Positions 1-10,249 of a stretch of DNA of 64,000 bases are shown piece by piece (within the stretch, counting starts at the first letter, position 1; the number at the start of each line of letters is the position of its first letter). Origin of the DNA: Cupriavidus sp. P-10 (GTDB lineage: Bacteria > Pseudomonadota > Gammaproteobacteria > Burkholderiales > Burkholderiaceae); contig NZ_AP025170.1 in NCBI RefSeq assembly GCF_003402535.2, positions 868,001 through 932,000 on the forward strand, written 5' to 3'. The translations under genes were made by a program, and so were the position numbers. The notes under the pieces are model-generated. The model was not told the origin of the DNA. It did no database searches and saw only the letters and a program-made list of their open reading frames with translations.

Positions 1-362
1 ACCAGGTATTCGACCGGGCGGTGCTGCTCGTCGCGGTACACGCCGATATGGCCGATCCGCGCCGACGGGATCAGCTCGACCAGGCCATCGCTCATGCCCA
101 CGCCGGCGCGCAGCACCGGCACGATGGTCAGCTTCTTGCCGGCGATCACCGGTGCATCCAGTTCCACCAGCGGCGTGTCGATGCGGCGCGTGGTCAGTGG
201 CAGGTTGCGCGTGATCTCGTAGCCCATCAGCAGCGTGATCTCGCGCAGCAACTCGCGGAAGGTGCGCGTGGACGTTTCCTTGTCGCGCATGTGCGAGAGC
301 TTGTGCTGGATCAGCGGGTGGTCGAGGATGAACAGGTTGGGAAAGCGCGGATCTTGTTTCAT
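1..362 (-). CDS. upp: Uracil phosphoribosyltransferase, 3' end off the window
   Basis: Salvages uracil with PRPP to give UMP in the cytosol. The reading begins at an ATG (360-362) with [20 protein letters not shown] and continues through [16 protein letters not shown] and [10 protein letters not shown], which are hallmark Upp segments (the last lies near the PRPP/uracil site). The frame runs open off the left edge, so about 120 of the usual roughly 210-216 residues are seen and the C-terminal PRPP loop is missing. The gene is co-directional with the permease gene at 522-1922, which ends 159 bp upstream of it behind a hairpin terminator. Identification is strong; the truncation comes only from the window edge. 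Confidence 0.93.
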   Translation of the reverse strand, partial: MKQDPRFPNLFILDHPLIQHKLSHMRDKETSTRTFRELLREITLLMGYEITRNLPLTTRRIDTPLVELDAPVIAGKKLTIVPVLRAGVGMSDGLVELIPSARIGHIGVYRDEQHRPVEYL

Positions 363-467
363 GGCTGGCGGCGAGGGCTCGGCGGGGATAGGAGCAAGCT
401 GGTGAAGCGGGCGGCCGGGTCGGGTGGAGCCGGCCGCCGCGCCGTTGTAGCCGGATTGTAATGGAAG

Positions 468-492
468 CGGGCCGCAGCGCGGCTGCGGCCCG
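468..492 (-). terminator. Hairpin downstream of the NiaP-like permease gene
   Basis: A perfect 11-bp stem, CGGGCCGCAGC / GCTGCGGCCCG, with a 3-nt loop starts 30 bp after the permease stop codon. The minus strand after it reads CTTCCATTAC, only mildly T-rich, so it is a moderate intrinsic terminator candidate. It separates the permease gene from upp. Confidence 0.55.
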
Positions 493-521
493 ATACCCGG
501 CAAGCTTGCCGCTACCTGGCC

Positions 522-1922
522 TTAGTCCAGCGCGCGGTCCTTCGACTCGATATCCACCATGAAGATCGCGAAGGCCGCCACGGCAAGGAAGGACGAAAGC
601 AGCCCAAGCGCCAGCGTGAACTGGGTAGCCATGATCGGTGCAATGATCGAAGGGGCGAACAGGCCACCAAATCGTGCCATCGCACCGGCGGTGCCCATCC
701 CGCTGGCCCGCAGGTCCGTCGGATACACTTCCGGCGTGAAGGCGTAGAGTGCGCCCCAGGTGCCCAGCAGCGCGAAGCTCATCAGCAGGGTGGAGCCGAC
801 GATCAACCCGGTGGACGTGCCCAGGCTATACAGCATGCAACCTGCCGCGCTGAGCAGCAGGAAGCCGATCAGGGTCGGCTTCCGGCCCCAGCGCTCAACG
901 CCGTGCGCGGCGAGCGCGAACCCGGGAAGCTGCACCAGCGCGAGCAGGATCAGGAAGACCTGGCCACGCATGAAGCCAAAGCCCTGGCCGGCCAGCTTCA
1001 CCGGCAGATAGACGAAGACACCGTAATAGGCGATCGAGATCAGCATCCACGCGGCAAGCAGGCAGATGCTGCGGCGCCGGCATCCGGCCGCGAACAGCGC
1101 GAAGACCGATTTGCGCTCCATCTTCTGCGGCTCCAGCGGGGCGATTTCCACCGAAACCCGATTGGCTTTGGCAACGCGCTGAAGTACCGCGCGTGCCTCT
1201 TCCGAGCGTCCCGATTTATTCAGGTAGAGCGGTGACTCTGGCACAAAGAACCGAACCACCACGCCGACCAGCGCGGGGAGGCCTGTGACAAAGAAGATCA
1301 GGCGCCAGGCATCGTTGCCTTGCGAGACGGCGACCAGGGCCAGGATGGCGAGCAGGATCGTGCCGACGGCCCAGAAGGACTCCAGCAGGACCAGCCAGCG
1401 GCCGCGCCGGTCCGAGGGAAGGAACTCGGCCATCATGGTGTAGTCGACGGGCAACGTGCCGCCGACGCCGATGCCGGTCAGGAAGCGCAGCAGCAGCAGC
1501 CACTGGAAGTCCGGGGCAAAGGCGGAGGCGACGCCGCAGATGGCGTCAAGGATCACCGCCATCATCAGGACGGGCCGGCGGCCGATCCGGTCCGCAAGCC
1601 GGCCGAACGCGAAGGCGCCGATCAGCATGCCGACGAAGAACATCGTCCCGGTCTGCAAGGCGCTCGGCACGGGAATGCCGAATGTCGAGGCAATGGAAGG
1701 CGCGGTGAACCCGATCGACAGGACCTGCATCGCGTCAGCCAGCCAGACCAGGCCGAAAATGCCGAACAGCCGATACTGGAACCGGCCGACACCGGCTGCG
1801 CGGATGCCTTGCTCGATCGTGATGGTTTGGGACGTCGATGCCCGCGCGCTTGGGTGGGGAGCCGCGCTGATCGTCGCCTCGGGGATTGTCGATGCTGCCA
1901 TTGAGGAAATTGATGACGACAT
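522..1922 (-). CDS. MFS transporter resembling NiaP/YceI niacin and aromatic-acid permeases
   Basis: A 466-residue major facilitator with 12 predicted membrane helices and a soluble N-terminal tail of about 45 residues rich in Ser/Ala. The inter-helix 2-3 MFS signature is clear as GRLADRIGRRP, and the stretch GRWLVLLESFWAVG is characteristic of the NiaP-like branch (niacin/nicotinate and related organic acids) of the family. It lies downstream of, and on the same strand as, nicC-nicA-nicB, so nicotinate import is the most economical role; this is inferred from family plus context, and other pyridine or aromatic carboxylates are possible. The NicT/NicP porter names of P. putida are not applied because orthology was not tested. 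The ATG start follows a weak AGG. Confidence 0.8.
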   Translation of the reverse strand: MSSSISSMAASTIPEATISAAPHPSARASTSQTITIEQGIRAAGVGRFQYRLFGIFGLVWLADAMQVLSIGFTAPSIASTFGIPVPSALQTGTMFFVGMLIGAFAFGRLADRIGRRPVLMMAVILDAICGVASAFAPDFQWLLLLRFLTGIGVGGTLPVDYTMMAEFLPSDRRGRWLVLLESFWAVGTILLAILALVAVSQGNDAWRLIFFVTGLPALVGVVVRFFVPESPLYLNKSGRSEEARAVLQRVAKANRVSVEIAPLEPQKMERKSVFALFAAGCRRRSICLLAAWMLISIAYYGVFVYLPVKLAGQGFGFMRGQVFLILLALVQLPGFALAAHGVERWGRKPTLIGFLLLSAAGCMLYSLGTSTGLIVGSTLLMSFALLGTWGALYAFTPEVYPTDLRASGMGTAGAMARFGGLFAPSIIAPIMATQFTLALGLLSSFLAVAAFAIFMVDIESKDRALD

Positions 1923-2501
1923 ATTGTCTACCTGTCTTTATAGGCTGGTTCTTGAATTCGGAAGCCACGCACCGCGATGCGGCCAAACCTGTGGCTACCC
2001 CAAGCTAGCGAGGCCAGAACTGGTCAGGTAGTCCTCTCGCAACACCTTCCTGGTACTGATACGACATAGTCACTCCTTGTTGTCTACCCTTGGTTGTCCG
2101 GGCCCGAATCCCCGGTCGGCACGGCGGTGGACTATGCAAGCCCCGGGCCAGCGCTTCCGGTGTTGTAAAGGGCCAATCTTGTGGTCTTGTTGTCTCGTTT
2201 GCGCGGTTCTTGCGCCGTACTTGTGCCGGGAGGCACCGTGGCGCGTCTTCTTATACTTATGCCGGCACTCATGTAGTGCGCACTACATGATCGTTCAGCG
2301 TAAGCTACATGAAACTGGCGGGCAAGGCCGAACTGCGGTTTCTCTCCTCGGGGTTTTCCCGCGCATGGCGCGTAGCGTGCCGAAGTGTCGGCGCAGGTCT
2401 CCCTGCCCGGTGGCAAAGCGCCTTGCCAGGCACGGCACGGATGCATGTCAGCATGGATGCGGAAGGCGCGGCAAGCCGGCCGCGCAGGCCTCCGCTGGTC
2501 T
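1923..2501. other. 579-bp non-coding stretch upstream of the permease gene
   Basis: No convincing gene is present here; the reading frames seen lack homology signals or ribosome sites. It holds the 20-bp palindrome at 2270-2289 and, on the minus strand, a TATAAA at 1942-1937 shortly before the permease ATG, with no good -35. It separates the end of nicB from the permease, so the permease probably has its own promoter. Confidence 0.6.
2270..2289. promoter_or_regulatory. Perfect 20-bp palindrome, candidate operator
   Basis: The sequence CATGTAGTGCGCACTACATG is its own reverse complement over 20 bp. It lies about 350 bp upstream of the permease ATG and is followed after 15 bp by a further half-site-like CTACATG. 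Next to it on the minus strand is an A/T-rich CATAAGTATAAG. Length and symmetry suit a dimeric repressor site (TetR, MarR or GntR type). Which protein binds is unknown; the TetR gene at 10923-11678 is one candidate. Confidence 0.5.
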
Positions 2502-5429
2502 TTAGTGCGCTGGCGCCGCGCGCAGCCGCGCGACGGTGTTCTCCAGGTCCTGCCAGGCGGGTTGGTCGGGGGCAAAGCGCGCTCGCAGGTACTGCGCCAG
2601 CTGCGCGATCTGCCTGTCGTCGAAGGTGTCGGCATAGGCCGGCATCGCGCCCAGTTCACTGTTGGGCGGCGCGGGCATGCCTTGCAGCAGCACCTGGATC
2701 ACGTTGTCAGGCAGCTTGCTGTGCAGGTTGGTGTTGAGTGCGAGCGATGGCTTCACGCCGAACTGCGCGATGCCCTGGTCTGATTGATGGCACACCGCGC
2801 AGGCGCTCTGGTACAGGCGTTCACCGGGACCGCCGAGCGTGCGCGCAGCCTGCGCGCTGCGTCGTTCGAGACTGGCAGCCTGCGCGTCCAGCACGGAAGG
2901 CGCGGGCGGCGGCGTGCCGAATGACGCGACGTAGTGCGCGATCGCGCGCACATCCGATTCGGGCAGCTGCGCGAGTTCTTCCACCACCGGCGCCATCGGC
3001 CCGGCGGCGGCGCCATGATGCGGCGCATAGCCGCCGCGCAGGTAGGTGAACAGCGCCGCTTCGGTCCATGGCACCGGCGCGTGCGAGAGCGCGGTCAGCG
3101 GCGGCGCTTCCCAGTTTTCGGCACTGCCGCCGGTCAGGTACTTGCGGCCGCCTTGCTCGGCGCCGAGTGCGTTGCGCGGGGAATGGCAGGCGCTGCAATG
3201 GCCCAGCCCTTCGGCGAGATACGCGCCGCGGTTCCATTGCGCGGAGCGCGCGGGGTCGGCCTTGAAGGGTTCGTTGCGATGGAACAGCAGGTTCCAGCCC
3301 GCCAGCAGCGGGCGCACGTTGAACGGGAATGCCAGCTGGGTTTGCGGCACTGCTGACTTCACTGGTTCGGCCGACATCAGGTACGCATACAGCGCCTGCA
3401 TGTCGGCGTCGCTGACCTTGGCGAACGCGGTGTAGGGGAAGGCCGGATAAAGGCGTCGCCCGTCGCGGTGGATGCCTTCGCGCATCGCGCGTTCGAAGGC
3501 GGCGAACGACCAGTTGCCGATGCCGGTCTGCACATCGGGCGTGATGTTGGTGCTGTAGACCGTGCCAAAGGGCGTTTCCAGCGGCAGGCCGCCCGCATTC
3601 TTCACGCCGCCGGGGACGGTATGGCATACCGCGCAGTCACCTGCCGAAGCCACCAGGCGGCCGCGCTCCAGCGTGGCTGCGGAATAGAAGCCAGGCTCGG
3701 GCGGGGCGACCGGCGCGATCGGCGCGCGCCACGGCATCAGTGTTGCGCACAGGCCTGCCGCGGTCGCGGCAGCGGCGGCGATCCAGCCGCGCTTGCTGCG
3801 CTTGCCGGCGCGCTTGTCCTCACTCTCGGCCAGCGCAAGCCGGATGCGCTCGGCGCTGAAAGGTGGCGTGCGCAGGCGCACGCCGGTGGCGTCGAAGATG
3901 GCGTTGGCCACGGCGGCCGCGGCAGGCAGCGTATCGGCCGGACCCGCGGCCAGCTGGTCGCGCTCGGTGAGCGTGCCAGCCAGGTGGACTTCCGGCAATA
4001 CTGTGCTGGTTGCGACGGCGGGGAGCGATTGGCTGGCCGGCGCCTCCGTGGCAGGCCAGGTATCGAATGCCGGGCTGGCAGCGGTCAATTGCAGGGTAGC
4101 GTCGGCAACAGCCTGTTCCAGCGAGCGCGCAGCGGGTGTGGCTTGCGCGGACGCCAGCGATTCGCTGTCATGCCCCACCGTCACGCGCGTGACCGCCAGT
4201 TCGCCGGTGGTGCCATCGACTTCGACTTCCGCCACCCATGCCGACCAGCTCTGGCCCGCATCGTGGTCGATGGTGTGCGCATAGGCAAAACCGCGCCCGC
4301 GCCGCACGTTGCCGGCCGGTGCGGTGGCATGCGGGACGGATGGGGTCCAGCCGGCGCGCTCGGTGACCTGTTTGACCAGCGCCGTGCCACGCGCATCGTC
4401 GAGGTGGGCCAGCCGCAGCGCAACCGGATCCGTGCCGGATGCGGTGGCGATTTCGTCGAGATGGGATTCGCGCGCAAAGACATGGGCCCGCGCGGCGGCC
4501 AGCGGTGCGGCATCGAAGGCGGCCACTGCCCCGGCCGTGCCGACATCGACATCGGGAATGCGGTAGGGCGGCATCACTGCGCTGGCTGTGTGGCCGGTGT
4601 CCGTCACGGGCGACGCGGTATGCGTCAGCCACAATGCCAGCGGCACGGGTGGTGCGGCCGTGCCGGCCAGCGTGGCGGCGTAGGCGTCGATGGCTGCGCC
4701 GTTTTGCGCGGTGTCGACATGAACGGCGAGCTGCGCATCGGACAGGCCGATGTCGTCGGCGCACAGCCGCCGCATTACTGGTTTGCCGGCGGCATGGGCC
4801 AGCAATGCGGCGTCGGCGGCTGCGTGATGGGCGAGCAGGGCCGGATCGCCGGCATCGGCAGTTGCCTGCCAGCAGGCCAGCGCGACCTGTTGCGGCGCGA
4901 TGCCCAGCAGCGCGGCCAGTTCTTCGCGCAGCGCGCCCGGGCGCAGGCTCGGCAGCCACACGTGCAGCATGCCGTCGCGCCAGTCCGCGATTGCGGTGCA
5001 AAACGCTTCCGTCCTGGTACCGGCCAGCGGCCACTGGTAGTGCTGCGCGTGGCGCGTGGCGGCGCTGGCGAGCGCGCGGCTCGCGTCACCGCGCTGCACA
5101 ACGGCGTGGCGCGATACCGGGGTTGCCTCCGCGCGCGGCGGTGCCGACCAGCGCGCCTGCAGCGCGCGGACAGCGTTGGCCGCCATGGCATCGCTTTCCG
5201 CGGCAACACCCGTGAACTGGTTGCGAACCACAACTGCGCGCACGCCTGGCAGCGCGAGGGCCGCGTCGCGGTCCGCGCCGAGCAGGCGCGGCACCAGCGG
5301 CTTGCCGTCAAGCCAGCGCAGGCCCGGCGGCGTCAGCGCGTGGCCGACGAGACACATGGACTCAGGCGGCGGCACGTTGCCGGCCAGGGCGCCGGTGTGG
5401 CTGGTTTGCACTGCGAGGCGTTCCGTCAC
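2502..5429 (-). CDS. nicB: NicB-like nicotinate dehydrogenase subunit: degenerate molybdopterin domain fused to triheme cytochrome c
   Basis: A 975-residue protein. Residues 1-530 resemble the rear two-thirds of an isoquinoline-oxidoreductase/NicB-type molybdopterin domain; about 549-566 is a hydrophobic anchor; 580-970 holds three class I cytochrome c domains with CAVCH (599-603), CSACH (745-749) and CAVCH (877-881). In P. putida NicB (about 1190 residues) the same fusion hydroxylates nicotinate to 6-hydroxynicotinate and passes electrons on through its hemes. Here the molybdopterin part lacks the N-terminal GTGxRTALAQ segment, and the GxGES region carrying the catalytic Glu reads AAGPAD (494-499), so catalysis by this chain is doubtful. 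A complete molybdopterin subunit is encoded at 11750-14020. The GTG start overlaps the nicA stop (GTGA), showing tight coupling. Confidence 0.85.
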   Translation of the reverse strand: MTERLAVQTSHTGALAGNVPPPESMCLVGHALTPPGLRWLDGKPLVPRLLGADRDAALALPGVRAVVVRNQFTGVAAESDAMAANAVRALQARWSAPPRAEATPVSRHAVVQRGDASRALASAATRHAQHYQWPLAGTRTEAFCTAIADWRDGMLHVWLPSLRPGALREELAALLGIAPQQVALACWQATADAGDPALLAHHAAADAALLAHAAGKPVMRRLCADDIGLSDAQLAVHVDTAQNGAAIDAYAATLAGTAAPPVPLALWLTHTASPVTDTGHTASAVMPPYRIPDVDVGTAGAVAAFDAAPLAAARAHVFARESHLDEIATASGTDPVALRLAHLDDARGTALVKQVTERAGWTPSVPHATAPAGNVRRGRGFAYAHTIDHDAGQSWSAWVAEVEVDGTTGELAVTRVTVGHDSESLASAQATPAARSLEQAVADATLQLTAASPAFDTWPATEAPASQSLPAVATSTVLPEVHLAGTLTERDQLAAGPADTLPAAAAVANAIFDATGVRLRTPPFSAERIRLALAESEDKRAGKRSKRGWIAAAAATAAGLCATLMPWRAPIAPVAPPEPGFYSAATLERGRLVASAGDCAVCHTVPGGVKNAGGLPLETPFGTVYSTNITPDVQTGIGNWSFAAFERAMREGIHRDGRRLYPAFPYTAFAKVSDADMQALYAYLMSAEPVKSAVPQTQLAFPFNVRPLLAGWNLLFHRNEPFKADPARSAQWNRGAYLAEGLGHCSACHSPRNALGAEQGGRKYLTGGSAENWEAPPLTALSHAPVPWTEAALFTYLRGGYAPHHGAAAGPMAPVVEELAQLPESDVRAIAHYVASFGTPPPAPSVLDAQAASLERRSAQAARTLGGPGERLYQSACAVCHQSDQGIAQFGVKPSLALNTNLHSKLPDNVIQVLLQGMPAPPNSELGAMPAYADTFDDRQIAQLAQYLRARFAPDQPAWQDLENTVARLRAAPAH

Positions 5430-5923
5430 GATGTTGCCCCTTCAGCCGCGCGTCGCATCAGCACCGCCGCGCGCTGCACCGCGCGCACGATTTCCACGTG
5501 CGTGCCGCAGCGGCACAGGTTAAAGCGCAGCGCCTCGCGGATCTGCGCTTCATCGGGATCGGGATTCTGCGCGAGCAGCGCCTTGGCGGTCATGATCATG
5601 CCGTTCAGGCAATAGCCGCATTGCGCGGCCTGCTCGTCGATAAACGCTTGTTGCACGGGATCGGGATGCTCCGCCGTGCCCAGGCCTTCCAGCGTGGTGA
5701 CTGCGTGGCCCACCGCGGCCCTGACCGGCAGCACGCACGAGCGCGCGGGCCGGCCGTCGACCAGCACCGTGCACGCGCCGCACTGGCCCAGCCCGCAACC
5801 GTACTTGGGGCCATTGCAGGCCAGGTCGTTGCGCAGGATATAGAGCAGCGGCGTGTCGGGCGCCACGCTGAGCGTGTGCTCGGCGTGGTTGACTTGTAGC
5901 GTCAGGGGGCGAGGCGTGTTCAT
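5426..5923 (-). CDS. nicA: Nicotinate dehydrogenase [2Fe-2S] subunit NicA
   Basis: A 165-residue two-cluster iron-sulfur protein of the xanthine-dehydrogenase small-subunit family. The N-terminal plant-type ferredoxin cluster is seen as CNGPKYGCGLGQCGAC followed by a fourth Cys; the C-terminal helical domain carries CGYC and CRC for the second cluster. It relays electrons from the molybdenum site, where nicotinate becomes 6-hydroxynicotinate, towards the NicB cytochromes. The start MNTPRPLTLQ was chosen over an upstream in-frame start because it fits the length of P. putida NicA (about 157). It lies between nicC (96 bp upstream) and nicB (overlapping) in one minus-strand operon. Confidence 0.93.
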   Translation of the reverse strand: MNTPRPLTLQVNHAEHTLSVAPDTPLLYILRNDLACNGPKYGCGLGQCGACTVLVDGRPARSCVLPVRAAVGHAVTTLEGLGTAEHPDPVQQAFIDEQAAQCGYCLNGMIMTAKALLAQNPDPDEAQIREALRFNLCRCGTHVEIVRAVQRAAVLMRRAAEGATS

Positions 5924-5954
5924 CGGGGGCGGCAAGTTGCAGATCACGCGGCCG

Positions 5955-5992
5955 GCACGCCGCGCCCCTTCGTGCGAGGGGCTGCGGCGTGC
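5955..5992 (-). other. Strong hairpin between nicC and nicA
   Basis: GCACGCCGCGCCCC pairs with GGGGC-T-GCGGCGTGC (one bulged T) around a 9-nt loop. No T-run follows on the minus strand, so it is unlikely to be a simple terminator. A role in transcript processing, stability or partial attenuation between nicC and nicAB is possible; only the structure is seen. Confidence 0.5.
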
Positions 5993-6019
5993 AGGTTCAG
6001 GTCAGGCCTAAGGTCGCCG

Positions 6020-7283
<1,264 letters not shown>

Positions 7284-7432
7284 GGAAGAAAATGACGATC
7301 CTATGGAAAACCCTTATGACATCATGAATCGCGACGCACAATGCTTGAATACGGTGAATTTGTGCGCTAAAACAGGGATTGATTAATTAAGTAGGCACTG
7401 AACGAGTGAATCGCGCACGGCGCAGATTCTAT

Positions 7433-7461
7433 TTGCCTAGATAAAGTGTGTACACTACAAT
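7433..7461 (+). promoter_or_regulatory. Sigma-70 promoter of nicE-nicD-nicX-nicF
   Basis: TTGCCT (7433-7438), a 17-bp spacer and TACAAT (7456-7461). The architecture mirrors the nicC promoter: the operator 12-mer occupies the end of the spacer and touches the -10. The leader to the nicE GTG is about 65 nt. Confidence 0.72.
7445..7456. promoter_or_regulatory. Operator over the nicE promoter, probable NicR site
   Basis: AGTGT-GT-ACACT, the reverse complement of the site at 7255-7266. It lies between the -35 and -10 of the nicE promoter. Two identical sites on divergent promoters of one pathway support joint repression by one dimeric regulator. Confidence 0.7.
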
Positions 7462-7531
7462 CGATCGCAGCATGCAAGGCCATCCGGGCAGGGCAGGCGG
7501 GTAGACAGACAAACAGATGACGGAGTCGACA

Positions 7532-8284
7532 GTGCAGAAAGTTTTCCGAATCGGCCAGATCGTGCCGAGCTCCAACACCACGATGGAAACCGAGATCCCG
7601 GCGATGCTGGCCGCGCGCCAGCTGGTGCGTCCGGAGCGCTTTACTTTCCACTCAAGCCGCATGCGGATGAAGAAGGTGGTCAAGGAGGAACTGGCGGCGA
7701 TGGATGCCGAGTCCGACCGCTGCGCGGTGGAGCTGAGCGACGCCCGCGTTGACGTGCTCGGTTACGCCTGCCTGGTGGCGATCATGGCGATGGGCCACGG
7801 CTACCACCGCGTGTCGGAGCAGCGCCTGCAGGCGCACACCGCCGAGAACGGCGGCGACGCCCCTGTGATCACCAGCGCCGGCGCGCTGGTCGATGCGCTC
7901 AAGGTGATGGGCGCCAAGCGCATTGCCGTGGTGGCGCCGTACATGAAGCCGCTGACCGAGCTGGTGGTCGACTACATCCGCAACGAAGGCTATGAAGTCG
8001 TGGACTACCGCGCGCTGGAGATCCCCGACAACCTCGACGTCGGCCGCCATGACCCGTCGCGCCTGCCGGAGATCGTTGCGCAGATGAATTTCGCCGATGC
8101 CGACGTCATTGTGCTGTCTGCCTGCGTGCAGATGCCGTCGCTGCCGGCGGTGGCCAAGGTCGAGGCGATGACCGGCAAGCCGGTGGTCACCGCCGCCATC
8201 GCCACCACCTATGCGCTGCTCAAGCGCCTGGGCCTGGAGCCGGTGGTGCCGGGCGCGGGCGCGCTGCTGTCCGGCGCCTACTGA
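7532..8284 (+). CDS. nicE: Maleate cis-trans isomerase NicE
   Basis: Isomerises maleate to fumarate, the last step that feeds nicotinate carbon into the TCA cycle. The protein belongs to the Asp/Glu racemase-like maleate isomerase family: the N-terminal VPSSNTTMETE loop binds substrate, and the two catalytic cysteines appear in GYACLVA (Cys80) and SACVQMP (Cys198), matching the Cys80/Cys198 pair known in this family. The GTG at 7532 is preferred because GGAG lies 7 nt before it and the resulting 250-residue chain starts at the family-typical distance from RIGQIVPSS; an in-frame ATG at 7517 lacks a ribosome site. First gene of the plus-strand operon; nicD follows after 11 bp. Confidence 0.93.
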   Translation: MQKVFRIGQIVPSSNTTMETEIPAMLAARQLVRPERFTFHSSRMRMKKVVKEELAAMDAESDRCAVELSDARVDVLGYACLVAIMAMGHGYHRVSEQRLQAHTAENGGDAPVITSAGALVDALKVMGAKRIAVVAPYMKPLTELVVDYIRNEGYEVVDYRALEIPDNLDVGRHDPSRLPEIVAQMNFADADVIVLSACVQMPSLPAVAKVEAMTGKPVVTAAIATTYALLKRLGLEPVVPGAGALLSGAY

Positions 8285-8295
8285 AGGAGCCGGCC

Positions 8296-9135
8296 ATGAC
8301 GACCAGCACCTTCCTCTACGGCGGCAACGTCCATGCCAACGGCATTCGCCAGCACTACCTGCGTTATGGCGGCGAGGGCGGCCAGGACGGCGCGCGCGCG
8401 CAGCGCGACACCGTGATCATCGTGCCCGGCATCACCAGCCCGGCGGTCACGTGGGGCTTCGTCGGCGAGCAGTTCGGACGGCAGTTCGATACCTATGTGC
8501 TCGACGTGCGCGGCCGCGGCTTGTCGCAGGCCGGCGCGGAACTGGACTACAGCCTCGATGCGCAGGCTGCTGACGTGATCGCGTTTGCCAAAGCGCTCGG
8601 GCTGCAACGCTATGCCATCGTCGGCCATTCGATGGGCGCGCGCATCGGCATCCGCGCCGCACGCAGCAAGCCCGCTGGACTGACGCGGCTGGTGCTGGTC
8701 GATCCGCCCGTCTCGGGCCCGGGCCGCCGTGCGTATCCCGCGCAACTGCCGTGGTACATCGATTCGATCCGGCTGGCACAGCAGGGCATCGACGCGGAAG
8801 GCATGCGCCGCTTCTGCCCCACCTGGACCGAAGACCAGTTGCGCCTGCGTGCGCAATGGCTGCATACCTGCGACGAGCGCGCGATCCTGGCCAGCTTCAA
8901 CGGCTTCCATGAGGACGATATCCACGCCGACCTGCCGCAGGTCGAGGTGCCGGCCCTGCTGATGACCGCGGGCCGCGGCGACGTGATCCGCGAGGAAGAC
9001 GTGCAGGAGATGCGCAAGCTGTTGCCCGCGCTGCTGGTCGCACATGTCGCCAATGCCGGACACATGATCCCGTGGGACGACGAGCCCGGCTTCTACCGCG
9101 CCTTCGGCGACTTCCTCGGCGCGGCGCTGAACTGA
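8296..9135 (+). CDS. nicD: N-formylmaleamate deformylase NicD
   Basis: An alpha/beta hydrolase that releases formate from N-formylmaleamate to give maleamate. In this 279-residue protein the nucleophile elbow is GHSMGA with Ser112, the acid is Asp136 in LVDPP and the base is His256 in AGHMIPW. The spacing of the triad is the same as Ser101/Asp125/His245 of P. putida NicD, shifted by 11 residues because of a longer N-terminus (a charged insertion around residues 26-38). AAGGAG precedes the ATG. It sits between nicE and nicX in one operon. Confidence 0.93.
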   Translation: MTTSTFLYGGNVHANGIRQHYLRYGGEGGQDGARAQRDTVIIVPGITSPAVTWGFVGEQFGRQFDTYVLDVRGRGLSQAGAELDYSLDAQAADVIAFAKALGLQRYAIVGHSMGARIGIRAARSKPAGLTRLVLVDPPVSGPGRRAYPAQLPWYIDSIRLAQQGIDAEGMRRFCPTWTEDQLRLRAQWLHTCDERAILASFNGFHEDDIHADLPQVEVPALLMTAGRGDVIREEDVQEMRKLLPALLVAHVANAGHMIPWDDEPGFYRAFGDFLGAALN

Positions 9136-9160
9136 CCGCTGAACTGATAATGGAGCGAAC

Positions 9161-10249
9161 ATGCCCGTAAGCGATTACGACCTGACCGCGGCGTGGAAGC
9201 AGGTGCTGACGCTGTCCAAGCTGCAGCCGGGGCAGACCGTCACCGTGCTGACCGGCGCGGCCACGCACCCGCAGACGCTGCGCACGGCGATGGTGGCGGC
9301 GCAGTCGATGGGCGCCATCGTCAACCGGCTCGACCTGCCGCCGGTCAATGGCGAGAAGGCGCTCAGCCGCGACGCGCTGGCCTATCTCGGCACCACGCCG
9401 CTGACCGGCAACCCGGCAGCGATCGCCGCGTTGAAAGCAAGCGACCTGGTGCTGGACCTGATGACGCTGCTGTTCTCGCCCGAGCAGCACGAGATCCTGT
9501 CCGGCGGCACAAAAATCCTGCTGGCGGTGGAGCCGCCCGAAGTGCTGGCGCGGCTGGTGCCGACCGAGGCCGACCGCGCCCGCGTCAAGGCTGCCACCGA
9601 GCGGCTGGGCCGCGCGCGCGAGATGCATATCGTGTCTGACGCCGGCATGGACCTGCGCTGCCGCCTGGGTGAATTCCCCGCGATCAGCGAGTACGGCTTT
9701 GTCGACGAGCCCGGCCGTTGGGACCACTGGCCGAGCGGCTTCGTGCTGACCTGGCCGGACGAGGGCGGTACCAACGGCACCATCGTGCTGGACCGCGGCG
9801 ACATCCTGCTGCCGATGAAGTCCTATCTGCAGGCGCCGATCCGCATCACGGTCGAGGCCGGCTACGTGCGCCGCATCGAAGGCGGTGTCGATGCCGAGCT
9901 GCTGGCCGACTATATGGCCTCGTTCAACGACCCGGAAGCGTATGCGATGTCGCATATCGGCTGGGGCCTGCAGCCGCGCGCAAGCTGGTCGGCGCTGGCG
10001 ATGTACGACCGCGAGGCCACCATCGGCATGGACGCGCGCGCCTACGAAGGCAATTTCCTGTGCTCGTTCGGCCCCAACAACGAAGCAGGCGGCAGTCGCA
10101 CCACCGCCTGCCATATCGATATCCCGGTGCGCCACTGCACGGTCAGCCTCGACGGTGAGCCGGTGGTGGTGCGCGGCAAGGTGATGGACGGGCACCATGC
10201 TCCCGCCGCATCGCTCTACAAGGCAGACAAGGACTCTCGCCATGGATGA
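9161..10249 (+). CDS. nicX: 2,5-dihydroxypyridine 5,6-dioxygenase NicX
   Basis: A non-heme Fe(II) ring-cleaving dioxygenase that opens 2,5-dihydroxypyridine to N-formylmaleamate. In this 362-residue protein the metal ligands fall at His265 (SHIGWG), His318 and Asp320 (CHID), the same numbers as in P. putida NicX. The family shows distant similarity to M29 aminopeptidases. The ATG follows GGAG by 6 nt. Its last codons overlap the start of nicF by 8 bp, so translation is probably coupled. Confidence 0.95.
   Translation: MPVSDYDLTAAWKQVLTLSKLQPGQTVTVLTGAATHPQTLRTAMVAAQSMGAIVNRLDLPPVNGEKALSRDALAYLGTTPLTGNPAAIAALKASDLVLDLMTLLFSPEQHEILSGGTKILLAVEPPEVLARLVPTEADRARVKAATERLGRAREMHIVSDAGMDLRCRLGEFPAISEYGFVDEPGRWDHWPSGFVLTWPDEGGTNGTIVLDRGDILLPMKSYLQAPIRITVEAGYVRRIEGGVDAELLADYMASFNDPEAYAMSHIGWGLQPRASWSALAMYDREATIGMDARAYEGNFLCSFGPNNEAGGSRTTACHIDIPVRHCTVSLDGEPVVVRGKVMDGHHAPAASLYKADKDSRHG

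Noticed and set aside
3468..5615. A 715-residue open frame on the plus strand opposite nicA/nicB
   Set aside because: It is the antisense shadow of nicB and nicA; composition is Arg/Gly/His-rich without any domain, and both minus-strand genes have clear catalytic or cofactor motifs.
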